Assembly (NCBI GenBank): GCA_013396995.1
Contig: VWZP01005668.1
Span: forward strand, 822,806 to 886,805
DNA from: Dicaeum eximium
Taxonomy: Eukaryota; Chordata; Aves; Passeriformes; Dicaeidae
Length of the DNA stretch: 64,000 nt
Direction: 5' to 3'
Below the pieces are notes generated by a model. That model ran no database searches and was not told the origin of the DNA. It saw only the letters and a program-made list of their open reading frames with translations. The position numbers were made by a program, and so were the translations under genes. Of the stretch, positions 1 through 14,850 are shown piece after piece. Numbering within the stretch: the first letter of the stretch is position 1; every line of letters starts with the position of its first letter.

Positions 1-3000
1 GGTTAGAATTAGGCTCAGGTATAAATTTAGGTAAAAAACTGAGCCTGATTATTTTGAACCTTGTGAAATATACAATAAACAGAACTGGATCCATTTCTGT
101 AATATGGATTGATGCTGGTTTGTATGTAGAAGCTTGTAGAAACTGCTCTGTTTGAGGTACTGCGATAATGATGAATTTAATGAAATATTTTTTCTCTGTA
201 TGTGCATTGTAAAGAAGATTAGAATAGGTTAAATGCAGGGTCCAGACAGTATTTGCCAGTTCAGTCAGCTGTAGTCATATCATGTTTTATTTGCTGTTTC
301 TAATAAATCAGCCTTCAACTTGTGCTTTACTTGTGAAATAGTCCTTTTTTTTTTCTGACTTCCAAATCAGATCCTTCTAGAGCAGAACTGTTAGATGAAT
401 AAACAATGACAGGATAAGAATAGACTGTGTTAGAGAGCCTGACTATGTTAAAGCAAAGATTAGTACAAAGAAGACACATAAAGGCGTTGTTGTTACATCT
501 AAGGCTTATTTTATGTGCACAACACCCCACTGTACTAGATGGACCTGGAAATTAAATTTTTCAGTGAAAAAATTTGAGGAAAGAAAACAGTAAAAAAAAA
601 AAAAAGCTGTGTGAAGTATCATAGTTATAATAAGGATAAATAATAGCATGTATAGCTATGATAGATATTCTTTGCTTACAAACAAAGCTGAACTCAGCTT
701 CTCTCAGCTGAAATTTGTTGCAGGCACTCTCAACTGACAGGTAACTCCATTCTCTTTTTCTTCTGCTATTTCTCAGGGACATTATTCTGTAGTAATTTTT
801 TTCCTTACAAATAATTACAGCAAGCTCATGCAACTGTGTGTTCTTTGACTTCATTGCCATTTAGAATGCAAATATTTTTTTCAGTGGCCAAATCTGGTTT
901 TGGCAATCTCTTCTGCTTTGATTCCTACTAGGGAGATTTTTAACACAATGTGGGTTTGCAGGAGATTGACTTGGTACCTTTTCTGAGGTTCAAAGTAAGA
1001 ACAGCTTCCTTTACCTGAAGAATTAGTAGTACAATTAATCAGCAGAATTACTAATGCAAATAGTAATCCTAGTGCAAGGCCAGGATATTTCTCCTCTGTA
1101 AAGTTTGTGAAGATATAGAAAAGGGAAATTATTTTTTCGATGCATTTCAGTGTCAGCTAATTTGCATCATTTGACAATGGCATGAGTGAAGAGGATTGTT
1201 AAAAACAGCAGTTTTCACAGCTGCCAAGAGTCTTCTCCTGGTTTGCTTTGACTTGAGACCTTTCTGTCTTTAAAGGTTGGATTTGGGTGGATGGTAGCTG
1301 ACAGTGCCACTGAGACTGTTTTAGAGGAATTAGAAACAGAAAATTTGAACAGGAGCCTCACACATCTAAGTTGGACAGGCTGGTGATTGGCTTACAGGAG
1401 TTCTGACCAATGCCTTGGTGTTTCTATTTTGCATGTTATTACTGTGAATCAAGTGAGGGACAGAGAAGCACAATTAATTTGGGCTCTGACTAGCAGCTTC
1501 AGCAGCAGTGCTGCCTGTTAGAGCTACAACAAAATAAAACAAAGCGACAAAAGACAAGCAAACCGTGTGGAGGAAGTAAGATTCCACTGACAGTGTGTGC
1601 AAATCTTCAGGGACAGCCAACATTTAGTTTTTCATCAAGGAAAGGAATATTCCTTTGCTATGATGAATTAGGACATTTGTCCTAATATGGGAGCTGTCAT
1701 GATTGGTACCAAATTTTTTCAGAGTAAAACTCATAGGCAGTTATGGAATATTCACATGATACGGTAATTTTTGTTGCTGACTTGTACCATGAGTGGGAGA
1801 ATGTTTAAAAAGCTAAATTCTCAGAAGACTTGAACATATATATCAAATCCACAAATAGAATGGTCTCCCTAAAAGCAGACTTTGTTCTGAAGTAATGCCT
1901 TTCTTTGGAAGTTACCTTTTATCGTGGTTGATGGTTCAAAAGAATCATGGTATACCAGGAAGGGAAGAGATTTCAGGGATCATCTGGTAAAGAAGAAGGG
2001 CTTGAAATCCACAGAGGGAGAAGATTCACAGGAATGTCTCTCTTCATACATTTGAGTAGCATGGCCTGGCATGAAGAGGACACTGTGTCCACTGTGTCAG
2101 TTCAGCCTGAAAAGAGAATCCAGAAATGAGGATTTGCCTCCTCAGAGTGATGCCTGTGGCTCCCTGCATGTAGATGTTGGCTGCTCAATAGCTAAACAAC
2201 CACACAGTGGAGGTGCCCTGGGTGGCATGTGAGAATTAAAAGCAGCAATTTCTTCACTTTCCTGTTAAAGTGTCAAATACTTCAACATATTAATAGTTTA
2301 GCATTGATTAGAGGCAATGACTGCATAGCCTGGGCAGCTAGAAGTTCCAAGGCAAAGTAAAAAATAAAACGTTTAACTGTACTGTTAAGGTCAATTATTA
2401 GGTAAAACTTCTGAATAGTTTACTGTCATTAAATATTTCAAATAACTCCACAGAGTCTGTTTGAAAGGCCACTGCTGTCAGTCAGTAGTTGCACACACAA
2501 AGCTGAGAACAGACTGGAAGGGTGAAATAGCCTAATACAGTCAGATCAAGAGGAAAAAACTGGATTGCCCAGATAAGACAAACTAGATGAGAAAACTGTC
2601 TTGTAAAGAAAAGCCTTTACTTTTCTCCCTTTATAGAAGTTGCACAATGTGATACAGATAATTTACATTTTCCTGGAGATGAATACGATGAATATTTTCA
2701 GCAAAGCTTTTCATGAATATGGAAAACTGGCTGTACTTTTATTGCTATATTCATAAAATATGCATCTGGTGAGTTCTTGTTTTCACAGTATGAAATATTG
2801 ATTGGAATTTTTAATTTCTTCATTTATTTCCTAGAGGTTTTTTTTTTTTTCTTTTAATAAGGTGTTTTAATGTAAAGAATTAGGATGTCAATCCTGTCAT
2901 GGGTAATTATGTAATAAGTTGCCTTTGGAAGAAGCATTGGCTTCTTTTACTGCCTCACTACCAGTTCTCTTAAGAATTGAGAGTAAAATGCTTGAACTCT

Positions 3001-3870
3001 CATGCAGGCTGGGGACGTGAGCTATTGAATCCCTCTTTCCTCATAGCATGATATCATCCCATCTCCCAGAAAACATTTTGCAGACTACTAAATTTTCAGA
3101 CTCTTAGGTAAATGTAAGCCTTGGGACATAGAAGAGAGGATTCTTTGATGAGACAATAGGGGAATGTGGTTGTCTTTTGAAATGCCACGAAGTTTGGATG
3201 CATCAAGAGAGCAGTTTTCCCCCAGGCTCTACTCCTGACCTGCATTTGTTAGGCTTTACAAGAAACCTAGCTGTAAGACAGTAACAATTGCATTCATTTT
3301 CTTACATGGAAAAAAAAAATGGAACAGGTAAAAAGATTGGTTAGCTATCATTGCCAGTAAGATTTGTCTGAGCTCATACAAAAAAACCCATCATGTGAAA
3401 CCCTGAAAGATAATAGAAATATTTTTTTTAATGCTTAGTATTTTACTAATATATTGATATATACTGATATATCACCAAACTGTATTGTACAATGAAACAG
3501 TTCTATTAATCAGAAGAGTTATGTACTCAGAATTTCCCAGGAAGATTTCTTCATTCCCTTTTAAAAATCCTTGCCTTGAAAGGAACAAGTTGGTTAAAAG
3601 CTGTGTATCTTTTAAAATGCTACAGTGCCTGTTTCCCTTTGGTGTGTAGTTGGAGCCATACCCAGGTATGCAAACTACATTTATCCTGACTTTGAAATTA
3701 ATTGATGAAATTACCTCAAATAAATTACAAATGCAAATTCTACAGAAAATCCAAAGAAATTTTTCCATAAAATTTTAATTGGGATAAACAGCTGTCACAT
3801 ATCTGTTCCTATGGAGAGTTGGTCACAGACATATCCTGAAAACCTCTACTGAAAATTTCTGATTTTTCTT

Positions 3871-3901
3871 TTGATTATTCAAATTTTCATTGAATAATCA
3901 A
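3871..3901. repeat. Perfect inverted repeat (12-bp arms, 7-nt loop)
   Basis: The left arm TTGATTATTCAA (3871-3882) and right arm TTGAATAATCAA (3890-3901) are exact reverse complements around a 7-nt spacer. One more T:A pair (3870/3902) extends it to 13 bp. It lies in intronic DNA. No adjacent feature suggests a function. Confidence 0.85.
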
Positions 3902-4309
3902 ACATATTAATTTTGTTGAAGTTTTTAAGAGGAAGATATTGTCCGTGTTGAAACTTCCTAGTAAATCTGCATTTGTTACTTTTACAGTGTTAGTTTTTTT
4001 TGATAGTGTATGTATTTAAACTGCCTCCTTGAAAGGTCCAGAATCAAAAAATCTTAATTCAATAAAACAGGATATTTTGAGAATGAGAGTGAGAAGCAAA
4101 TGATCTCTTAAAATGCTGTTATAGAAGATACATACACACAAAGTGGCAAGCTTGCTTTTCTTGAGGCTTCTTGCTTAATTTGAATTTTGAACGAATTCAT
4201 GGTGTTAATTGAAATGCAAATTCTTTCATTTTCACTATTCGAAACTTTTCACAGAAAAACAAAAAGGAGCAGTGAATAAAATTTCCAGTAGGAGAAACTG
4301 TGGTTAGAA

Positions 4310-4466
4310 ATTCGGAAAAATAATTTTAAGATGTAGGGTGGTCATCAGGAATAGGTTGCCCAGACACATTTTCGAATCACCATTCTGGAGATAAAACAAA
4401 AAACAACTGGATATAAGCCCAAGACACCTGATGTAACTCTGAAGTGACCCTGCTTTGAGTGAGAAC
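4310..4466 (+). mobile_element. Old CR1 retrotransposon fragment
   Basis: The segment keeps landmarks of the avian CR1 3' region in the right order: a GGTTGCCCAGA box, a CACCATTCTGGAG box corresponding to CACCATCCCTGGAG, an AACTGGATAT box, and GTGACCCTGCTTTGAG near the end. Many substitutions and small gaps indicate an old copy. The expected terminal ATTCTATGA motif is not recognisable. Boundaries are approximate. Confidence 0.6.
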
Positions 4467-6207
4467 TCTTATTTTGTGATTCCTGAAATCAGTTTGAAAT
4501 TGGCTGTGTGTAATGTGCCTCTCTGCTTACCAAAAATATTGTTATATTAAAACAAACAAAATAGCACCTTCAGAAGGAATTCTTACTGCTGAAAAGGAGC
4601 CATAATCAGTATGTGGTGAGAAAAGATGTCAAAACACACAGACAGGAGTAAGAAAGTAAATAAATGTCATGATTTACCACAATAGGCATTTGCTTTTCAG
4701 AATTAAGCACAGGTTAGGCTGCAACTTTTTTAAATGTCAGTTGAAGACGAGGAAGGATAAAGTCTATAGATTCCATTAACAGAGAAGATACCATGTGCTG
4801 ACAATAAATCAATAGTTATATTAGACCTTAAGAACAACAAAGGATATGTTCACAGGATGACTCACTTTAGTGAAAGAAAGTGACAAATGGTCTCAGCTTA
4901 ATGATTAATATCAAACATTGTTAGGGAAAGTAAATTCTGAAGTCTCAGATCAATATTACCTCTAAGACTCACAAAGCGGAAAATACAGAATCAAAGTTAA
5001 ACTGTCAGAACAACCCAAATCTCTTAGAACAAAGACAATTCACAAAAGAAGACAAAAATATTGTAATTTTCCCCTTGAGCTATAATCTTAAAAAATCCAA
5101 ACCAAACCAAACTGAAACCTCTCCACTAGAGTTCATGTTCTTATTCATGCTAACTGCATAGCAGGCATTTTTGTCATCTGACATTCATCCCTTTCCAGAA
5201 CAAAACTAGGGATCTGTATATGGAATATATGGATATATGAAATATATGGGTATGCACATGGAGTATTGCATAACCATTACATGTGATGAAGTCATTACGT
5301 CAGGCTGACATAAATCAGAAATATCTACAGTCTTGCATTGCCATTCCCCTAGGTTGAGGTGAAGCATAAACCAACTTCCACTACTCTAATTCAGGTTTCT
5401 TCATATTTCTCTTGCTCCCCTTATCATCAATGCACATGAAAAAAGAATCCTATAAAGGTAAATGTTGCACGTATAAACAATAATAATTCAATAAGAAAAG
5501 TAAAAAGACCAAAACCTATTTACTTTTCTCAGAAAGGCAAAGCTTTATTGAATTTTTATGATCTCTGAGAACTAGTGTTTTTCAAATGTGCAGTCAAAGG
5601 GGGAAACTTGGAATCCTAAATTAAGCCCATTGAGAAAAAGATATCAAGATATAATTTATATAACTGATTTTCTGAATACTGGGCATAGTGCATTATGACT
5701 GCTGATTACTCAGGATAGGTTAGAGTTCTTATGTCTGAAATTGAGACTTGTGGGGGATTGAAAAGCTGAACACAATGTGTTTGTGAAAAGGAACAAATGG
5801 GCTCTGCTACAGGCTGAAGTAGGAAGGACTGGAAGTTGTGCAGACTGCTGAAAGGGATCTTCAGATACAAAGCAGATTGAGGAGGTGGGATCTGGTATGG
5901 GACTGATATATAGGATGATTTGAAGGCACATTAGCTGCAGAAGCTACCACTGGAAGCTGTTTCACCAGCTTTGAATGATACTGAATTATTTTTAGTTTGC
6001 AGTAACTTTGAAGACAGGAATAACACATTGTCACACCTACCTGGCTGGTTGATCCACTTTTACACAAGAGGAGGAAAAATAAGGCATTTTGAGAATACAA
6101 TTCAAGCCTAAAGTAGACTAGACTAGACTAATATGCTATGCTATTACTATACTATGCTTACAGTGGTAACACAAGCTTATTTGTTATTTGCATTTTCTCT
6201 ATCTGTA

Positions 6208-6719
6208 AATGACCCCACCTGGGGCACTGCATCCAGCTCTGGGGCCCCCAACAAAAGAAGGACACAGATCTACTGGAGTGAGTCCAGAGGAGGTCCTTAA
6301 AGATAGTCAAAGGGCTAGGCCACCTCTCCCATGAGGAAAAGCCAAGACAGTTGGATCTGTTCATCCTGGAAAACAGAAAGCTCCAAGGAGACTTCAGGGC
6401 ACCTCCCAGTGTCTGAAGGGGCTACAAGAGAGCTGGGAAGGGACTTCTTACAAGGGTGTCTAGCCATAGGGCAACAGGGCTTGGCTTCAAACTGAAAAGG
6501 GGCAGGTGTGGATTAGAGATTAGAAACAATTCTTTACTGAGAGGGTGGTGAGGCCCAGAGAAGCTGTGGAAGCCCAGACTCTGGAAGTGTTCAGGCCCAG
6601 GTTGGATGGGGCCCTGAGCAAGCTGGGCTAATGGAAGGTGTCCCAACCTGTGGCAGCAGGGCTGGGACTGGATGATCTTGAAGTTCCCTTCCAATCCAAA
6701 CCATTCCATCATTCTGTGA
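6208..6719 (+). mobile_element. CR1 non-LTR retrotransposon, 5'-truncated, 3' end intact
   Basis: This about 510-bp copy runs in sense orientation from the last part of CR1 ORF2 through the 3' UTR. Recognisable CR1 boxes include CATCCAGCTCTGGGGCCC, GAGTCCAGAGGAGG, CACCTCTCCCATGAGGAAA and GGATGATCTTGAAG, and the copy ends with CCATTCCATCATTCTGTGA, the typical avian CR1 terminus. Truncation at the 5' end is the usual result of target-primed reverse transcription. The reading frame is broken, so it is a dead fossil. It has the same orientation as the host gene. Confidence 0.93.
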
Positions 6720-9700
6720 AATGTGTTATTAATTCCAAATATTAGATCACTGAAATATGTAAGTGGATGAAGTGAGATAACAGGGACAAAACAACAAATG
6801 GATCCTGCAGACTCTTGCTTAGAGTTTGCAATGGTTTCTTTATTCCTGTTTTTGTTTGTGGGAAAGAGCAAGCTAGATAGAGAAGATCTTTGTTATTGAA
6901 CAGAAGCACCTGAAGGAGTGGAGTGCACTAAATATAGTGTATAACAGCAGTAGTAGTGGTGCATCAGTAGTTTATTACTGTTACAAACGGAATAACATTA
7001 ATTGTCTTCCTGTGTGAAGTGACCATTACTCACTGGAACACCAGGGATTTTGCCACCTTTTGTTGAAATGAGATGGAATTTTCACTTCACTTCTGTTTCT
7101 TTGACAGGTGCTATTTGCTTTTTTTTTTTTTTTGAGAAATAGTTCAGGGTCAATTGTATTTCTACATTTATAGGTTTGTGGTAGTAAAATAAATAGTAAA
7201 GCATATGTAATGTAATTTTGCTTTGATTTAAGATGCTCTTTTTTACTGAAACATACTTCTCATAAGTATGTTGGGAGTGGGAAAACACAGAAATAAGCCA
7301 CTTTTTTAATAAGCAAAAGAGACTTACCACTTGGCTTTATTAATCCATACCTGGAACTTTTACAGGATATTTATCTTTGAGTTGGAGCTGTAGCAGCCAC
7401 TGTAGAGTGTCCTGACTCACAGCATGGGTGTGTTCATTAGCTCCAGCATCGTTTCTTTGAGCTGTTAGGAACAAGGAAACAAAAGCCAATGTTTGTTTGT
7501 ATTTCATGTTTATGTACTTTCTCCTTTCCAATGCCTGACTGACAGCCTGGGTGTGCATTGTCCGGTGTCTTCACACCAAGCCCGTGACCTCAATTCGCCT
7601 GTCATTCACTGCCATCATGTCAGCTGAGCCTTTTGTGGGTGTCCATTATTCACACACCATATTGTGTTATGATGAATTACCCTCTTGGGAGTTTTAGGAC
7701 ATCTTAATCCCAGTCTGACAGAACTCTCTGCGATAAATAATTGACAAGTCCCTATGCTAAATGCAAGTACATCAGAGAATGTGGATTTTTGACAGGTTTT
7801 GCTGAATAAAAAGAAACAAGAGAGCATGCCTTCAGCAGTGTTGAACAGCTTCCATCCCTCATTTTAGTTTTCATTGGATGATTTTCTACCAAGAGATTGC
7901 ATACAGCAAGGGAGTGAGATTCATTATGATTTTTGTCCTTAGTTGTTTCACTGATAAACAAAATATTTCATTAAAAAAACAATAATTGTGAATTTATTAT
8001 AATTTAATCTCACATTAAATCTTGCCTCTTTCTCCATCCATGCATGTTAAGAAAAGAGAACTTTGTTTCAGAAAACCCAGTAGCATTTAAATGTGGATTT
8101 CCAATGACAGCCACGTGTGCCTGTATGCTGCCTGGAATATAAAGCAAGGCAAATTCCTGCTGCTCATCAAGCTGTGCAGAGGTGGAGCATAAAGCAGGTG
8201 ATGGGCTCTGCCTTCTTGTACTGACAGCCTTGGCCTGGCTGGAATTGCAGTGTATAGGGAGCTGACAACTTGCTGCCAATTATTTTCTTGGGGAAAGGAC
8301 TGGAATGAGCAGAGTCAAAGCCTTTTTCACTATGTCTGTCCTCTGCCAGGCAGCATTAGAGGGGTGATAAAATGCAGTCTTGGTGATATTTCCACTTTTT
8401 CCACTTCACTGGAGTTTGTCAGGTGTTTTTTTACACTTGTTACAGCCCTGAGATGACTACTGAGCCTTGACAAGAACCGCAGGTCTGGCCCTGTGGGTCT
8501 CTGAGTTACAGGGCTGGTAAGTACCTCAGGGGATTTGGCTGCAGCATTTTTTCCATTTGCTGTTTCTGGAAAAGAGAGCTGTGTGCCTGGTGTTGCTGGA
8601 GATCCAGGAGTGATCCCTCAATAGCTGGCAAGCTGAAAGTGAGCACACACTTAGTCTAGAAAATTGCAGGATTTGGAAAACCTAAACAGGCAAAATATCA
8701 AAACGTATTTGAGAGCAGATATAACAGGAGAATTTGTTTCCTTTTTTTTGTATTTTTTTTTCCCTCCAGTGTTCCAGTGTGGCAGGTAGCTGGAGGAGAA
8801 AATAAAAGGAATATAATTCATTCTTTAGGGTAGTTACTTCAGATCATCCTTTGAAGTCAATTGGAAGCAAATGCCATTATTGCTGCCAGAGTGTATCCTT
8901 GAGCTATTCTTAGCCACACCTGAAAGGACTAAAAGTTTAGACACACCATGTTCTTCCTGTGGAAACTGGTAAAGAATGTCTCCTCTCATTTCATATAAAC
9001 TGGTGTGAATGGAAGTTCATATTTATTTCTGCCACACATGCCAGAGGGGAGAAAGCTCTGATTTAGCTGTATTGCACTGAAGGGTGTGGAAGCATCCATG
9101 TGAAATGCATTCTATTGCTTAATCTGGCCAACACACAAAACAGCTTTCAGGGTAGGTGAGTCTTGCTGTCTGATCCATACTTGCCATTTTTTCCTGTTCC
9201 TTGCTATAGTGCTTATTTGGACCAATAATTTTACTATTGATATAAGGAAGTATTTTTTTTTAACAACACTTGTTGCCATTTTCAATAAAAGTTTCTCATT
9301 CAGCAAAATTACTTGTTTTAAATTAAAATGACAACAGCAAAATGAACAAACAATAAACACCAACCAAAAACCAAAACCACAAAGAATTGCTGAGAAAATG
9401 TCTGAGCCCCTTGGGTTATAGTTGATATTTAATTGTGAATGTGTAAAATACATCCAAAGTATATATATAGCATATATAGTATTACTATATGAAAATAATT
9501 CTTCTGGTGTTTGCTAATAGTTATAAAAGTCACTTTGGGCATTATTTTAAAGTTTATTAAAATTTCAATTAAAAGATTCTAGATACAATCTACTTTCAAA
9601 GCAGGCAGTTGTATTTCTGTTAAGCAAATTAGTGGAAATAAATGAAAGATTAAATTATTAAAGCTGATTTTTTAAAAGCTGGAGGCTAAGGCTTAATGCC

Positions 9701-12700
9701 ATATTTCGCAATATTATCACAACATTTAAGCTGATGTTGTCAAACCTTGCAGAAGGAGCAAATTCCCATCTTCTGAACTGTCAGACAGTGCTTTAATTAA
9801 GGTACAAAGGAACTCTTCTCCAAATAAAAACATGTTAGGTGGCTCTTCTCCCATTTGAGATCTAAGGCTTCAGTTGACAGTGTAAAGCAGGGATGGTGCC
9901 AGGTTCTGCATGATTTGGCTTTGTAGGTTTGACAATTGCAGGTGACAATTTCTGTGTGTACATGTGAGAGTCAGAGAATAGTTTGTGCAATAAATGAGAG
10001 TGGGTTCAAGATGAGCTTTGTTTTCAGGATCCTTTTAATTAGGAAGCTAAGTAAGAATAGTGATATTGGGAATAATGTAACTGAGTAATTCCTTTTTTTC
10101 TTTGAAATAATAATCAGATTTATTTTATCAGAAAGTGTGACTCATTTAAAAATTTGGTTTATATTTCAGAAAGAGATTTTCATCACTAGATTAAGTAATA
10201 GATTAATAGATTACTTTTCATTAATAGATTTGAAAAATTGGAGAGTAGAAATAGAACTGAGAAGTTTTGGGGCTGTGTGCTATTTGCAGAACCTTATACA
10301 TGGTGCAGTGAAAGAATGTGAAAATATGTATCTTAATGTGCATTTGTAAACTGGTCTTTTGAAGGATCAAACACTACTTTAAAAATTAAAGACAAAGGTA
10401 AAAAAAACCCCAACAAACGGAGGATTATATGTTTTCAGTCAGAATAACACAAGATCGGAAATCCTTCTGTGGTAACTATTTTAAATTTGAAACTAGATAA
10501 TAGAAATTTATTGAAAATTCTAATTAGGTGTTACTTACATTTATTATGTTCTTAGGAAGAACTTTATCTCAAAATGGTTTAATACCAAAAAGAACTTCAG
10601 CTCTGAATGTGTGAATATCCATTTTAAGACCTACTTGGCACAGGAGGGAAGTATACAGTAGTACAATTCATTAATTACATGAGTTGATATCTAATTTTTA
10701 ATTTTTGCCTTCTACATGTCTGAGGCACACATGTCTGAGATCTGCTCATGGAATGCACTAATGCTGCATTAATGTACCCTTTTTTGCTGCCCTCCAACCT
10801 TCCCTTTGACATCTGAGATGTCTGACCTTACTGTTGTATTGTAAGGTTGCATTTAAGTCTTCACTTTATAATTAAAAGAGAGTGATTAATAATCATTATG
10901 AGATTTATTTTAATTTGCAGTTCTGGAAAGTCACATTATATGGTTAAAGAATACATAATTTAGGTTTTATTAATTTGATTGCAATTTCAGCAGAAATGCA
11001 AAAATCACAAAGCTTTATTGGTGGCCTAAAATCAAAGCAACAGAAGCCTGGGGGCCTCTTTGTAAGCACTTTTCAATGTAGGAAAAAAACCCAAAAAACT
11101 GACAAAAACTCATTGTCTCTCCAAAACAAACAAAATAAAAGGCAGCTCCAAGACAGAAAAAAGAAGATGCCTTAAAAAAAGGAGAGGTTTAGAATGTGGT
11201 TGGGTTTCAAGTTTTAGCTTTTAATTAGCTTGTATGTTTTTTCATACTAAATTATTTAAAGGTTGTTTTATATTTTGTATCAATTTAGGTGGAGAAGGAA
11301 TTAAATAGAGCATATATAATGAGATTTAAATAACTGAAGAAAATCAATTCAGCTCAGTCGGTGCTATTAGCTAAGCTACACAGCAAGATGGGCTTTAATA
11401 TTGTGTTTGAACACTTGTTCTTTAGGGATTCCTATTCTGTTTTGGTATCCAGAGGCTTTGGCTGCATAAAAAGTTTGCTTTGTGTTGTTGTTACATGCCA
11501 ATTCTGCAGTGATTGCTGTGGTGCCTGCACAGCAATGGGTCCCCTGGCTGATAATGAGGCTGAGCACATGTGCTGTAGGAACAAATAGAAGGTTTCTTTA
11601 TACCACAGAATGGTTTTGTTAACATGCACTAATAAGGAGTATTTCTAACATGCATAAAAGTACTTACTTTTTTGTCAGGCAATACTGGATTTCATAAAGC
11701 TGTTTAAGTACCAAATCTGGGTACTTTGGAGAGCTGCTGAGTTCTCAAATCCAGATAGATTAGCATACATATACTGCCTGATATAGAAATGGCATTGTGT
11801 ACACATGAACACATATGGTTTATTGAGTCTTTGTGACAGACATTAAATCCTTGTATGTTGAGGGGTGATAGAGTTCTAAATGCAGAATATGAAATTATAG
11901 TTGGCAAGGGAGTAAAACTGAATAATATCAGTGTAAATGAGATGGCACTGAGACCTCCATGTACCTCATCTTTCACTGTCAGTTGCTAGATGCTGTGGAT
12001 TTACCCCTAAAAGACTAATTCGGTATTTTGCATAAAACATCAGTAAAATCATGCTATTTAAAAATCTGATCCTTTTTTCCTGGGTGTACCTTAGGCTGCT
12101 TTGTCTCAGGCAAGAGAGAAGACAGTGTTGCAAGGGGAAAATGCAGAGCAATTAATTTTGATCATAATTATATAGAGGAATAGTTCTGTAGGGGTAAATA
12201 TCTGGGGTATCTTCTGCCACAGACCTCCTTAGGTCAGGCCCTTAAATGTTGTTTCAGTGAACATTGGATCTGGGCTCACCTCATCTATTTTAAGGTAGTA
12301 AGAAATGTTTACATCCCTAATTAAAACCATGGAGATTCTGCTTAGGCCAGATTTTTGGGCAGGAGTATGTTTGGACCAGAATTAAACTGTCTGTAGATGG
12401 CACATAGTTCTAACAAATCCCACTGATTTTTGAAAGCTACCTGGATCTCTTGGTCAAGAAGGATGTGAGTGCCTTGTGCTGAAGCTTCTCAGAGCTTTCA
12501 TCCCCCTCAGAGATAACCTAGGATTTGCACCAGTAACACACTTTAGGATTCACGGCATCATCTGAGCCGTGCTATTTCCATAACTTAAAGACCCAAAGTA
12601 AGAAAACAACTGACAAACAACAACATCAACAGCAAAACCCAAACACACCTAGATCTGTTTAATAAGCTGCTACTGACTGAGAAGATTTTGGTACAATCCT

Positions 12701-14798
12701 GTGGATTCCACTTAAAACAAATCTGACAACTTGATTGTTCAAAAATAAGGAAGAACAGTATTTTTATGACACTGTCAAATGTGCTATACCTAGAAACTGC
12801 ATATTTGCAAAACAAACATTTCAAGTATTTTTAGGAAATGTAACCTCCTATTCCAAACTGGAACATGTTTTCTTTCTGTAAGAGTCTGTTGACTAGGTTT
12901 ATAGTAAGAGAGGGAGGGTGATACAAAAACATGTATTGACAACTCAAGTGTATATTGAAGACTGAGCTCTTAGCCCACTGCAAATGCTACTGCTCAAGGA
13001 AAGCATAAATAGTTCTTTGAATGTAAAACCAAGCATATAAATATCAATCCAACACAAATTCCTTTCAGATTGCACATGAAATACATGCGGTAATCAGCCA
13101 GAAGTCCTTCCACTGAAATAAGCTTGATTATTGTGAAACTTTATATCAACCTTGGAAAACATTTGGTTTAACAAGGCTTTTCTTTTATCTACACGCTGTG
13201 AAGTAAAATCCTTGTTTGGTATATTCACTATTCTGGATTGACTGGAACTGGTTCAACTGTTAGGAAGCCTGCTAAAAACATTACAAGGTATTGCCCAAAG
13301 TGGGAGGAAAACCTTTCTTTAACTTCTGCTTAAAAAAAAAACCAAAACTTTTGAACTATACTTGACAAAAAAAATAGGCACAACTATGGCTGGGAAACAC
13401 TGGTACAAATAATGGAAGAGGCAGAGAGGGCCTTAAAAAGAGATTTTTATTCAACACTATAACGCCATTTTCTCAGCTTTCTTATAAGATGTCTCATCCT
13501 TTGTATTTTTCCAACTGTAAAGGAATTTTAAATCCAGGTGAAGGTTGTTAGTTTTGGTTTTTCTTTGCTTTTTTTTTTTTTTTTCTTCCTCTGTAAGTAA
13601 GGGATCAAAACGTTTGCTAAAACTAGAATGAGCAGTTTTACCATTTTAACAACCGTGGCTACAATGACTGCAGTCAACTCACCTTGGAAAGCTCCATCAC
13701 CCTATACACAAATATATATAAACCTGTCTGGTTAGTAGACTAAAAACTATGCACAAAATTACCTATGCAAGAAAATAACAAAAGAAAATGACTAATGAAT
13801 CAGGATGTAAAGAGATGTTACTCTTAGAATATCATGATCTTTTGAAGGTAAGGATGCACTAGGATCAATTTAAGCAGTCTTGAAATTTCTTTACTTTAGA
13901 AATAGTGTGGGGTTTTTTCTTTTTTTCTTTTTTTTTTTTATTTGTCTGTTTTACTTTTGAAGTTTTTAAGTTTTTATTGACTTTTTTTTTGTCTCTTTCC
14001 TTTATGTTTTGCTGAGGCTAAAACCACAAGAATTAAAATGGTGCAAATGAATTAGCTATTTAATCAGTTGAACAGTTCAACAGCTAAAAAACCTCTAAAC
14101 ACCAAACGCCATTATGCTACTGTAAAAAACAGCTTGATCTGTCTGGATTCTACACTCTGACTCAAAATGATACATCAAACTATTTCTATTGTAAATGTTT
14201 TTGGTTTTGTTTTTTTTTTTTTCATTACTTAGTATATATATTTTTTATGTGAAGAAGCACTTGGAGCAAGATATTTGTACTTAGATATACATTTCAGAAA
14301 ATGAGCATATGTTTTATGATGCATTTCTTACTTTATTATGTAAATACAATATAAGAATGTTTTCTACAAACTCAGCAGAACATAGGTAGTATAATTCAGT
14401 GCTACGTTCTGCAGTTTATTGAGCATACAGTACCTGTAAAACTCAGCACAGAGTGTGCAAGTAAATCTCCTTCCACACTACTTTTACACTGCACAGAGCA
14501 TCAATGACTTTGTTTCCAGTTAAATTGCTAATCAAAGCTGTGATACTCCCAGCAACTTTTTTTTTTCCTTTTGTGGAGTAAGGATAACACAGATAAAAAG
14601 GGTAACACAGATAAAAATAAGTCCAAGATCTATGGTTTGGAGAAAGGTGTTGCTAAAGGTATTGGCAAGTGACTAATGATAGAAACACAAAAATCTTGAA
14701 AATGCAGTTTGCAGTTTTAATTTACTAAATAAAGTTTATTTTTCTTATTTTTTATCTTCTCTTTAACACAACTTAGCCATGTAATTGTTCAAGGTGTG

Positions 14799-14850
14799 AC
14801 TCCTTGTTCAACTGACAAGGAGTGTCCATCTGTCTGGTTTTATAAACCAG
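14799..14850. repeat. Two consecutive perfect hairpins
   Basis: The first hairpin has 9-bp arms ACTCCTTGT/ACAAGGAGT (14799-14807 and 14815-14823) with a 7-nt loop. The second has 7-bp arms CTGGTTT/AAACCAG (14834-14840 and 14844-14850) with a 3-nt loop. Only 10 nt separate them. No gene or repeat family explains them. Confidence 0.75.

Noticed and set aside
1935..2000. Possible decayed CR1 tail (AGAATCATGG ... GGGATCATCTGGT)
   Set aside because: A short similarity only; the adjacent sequence does not continue as CR1.
6422..6871. 149-codon minus-strand open frame
   Set aside because: Most of it is the antisense of the CR1 copy at 6208-6719.
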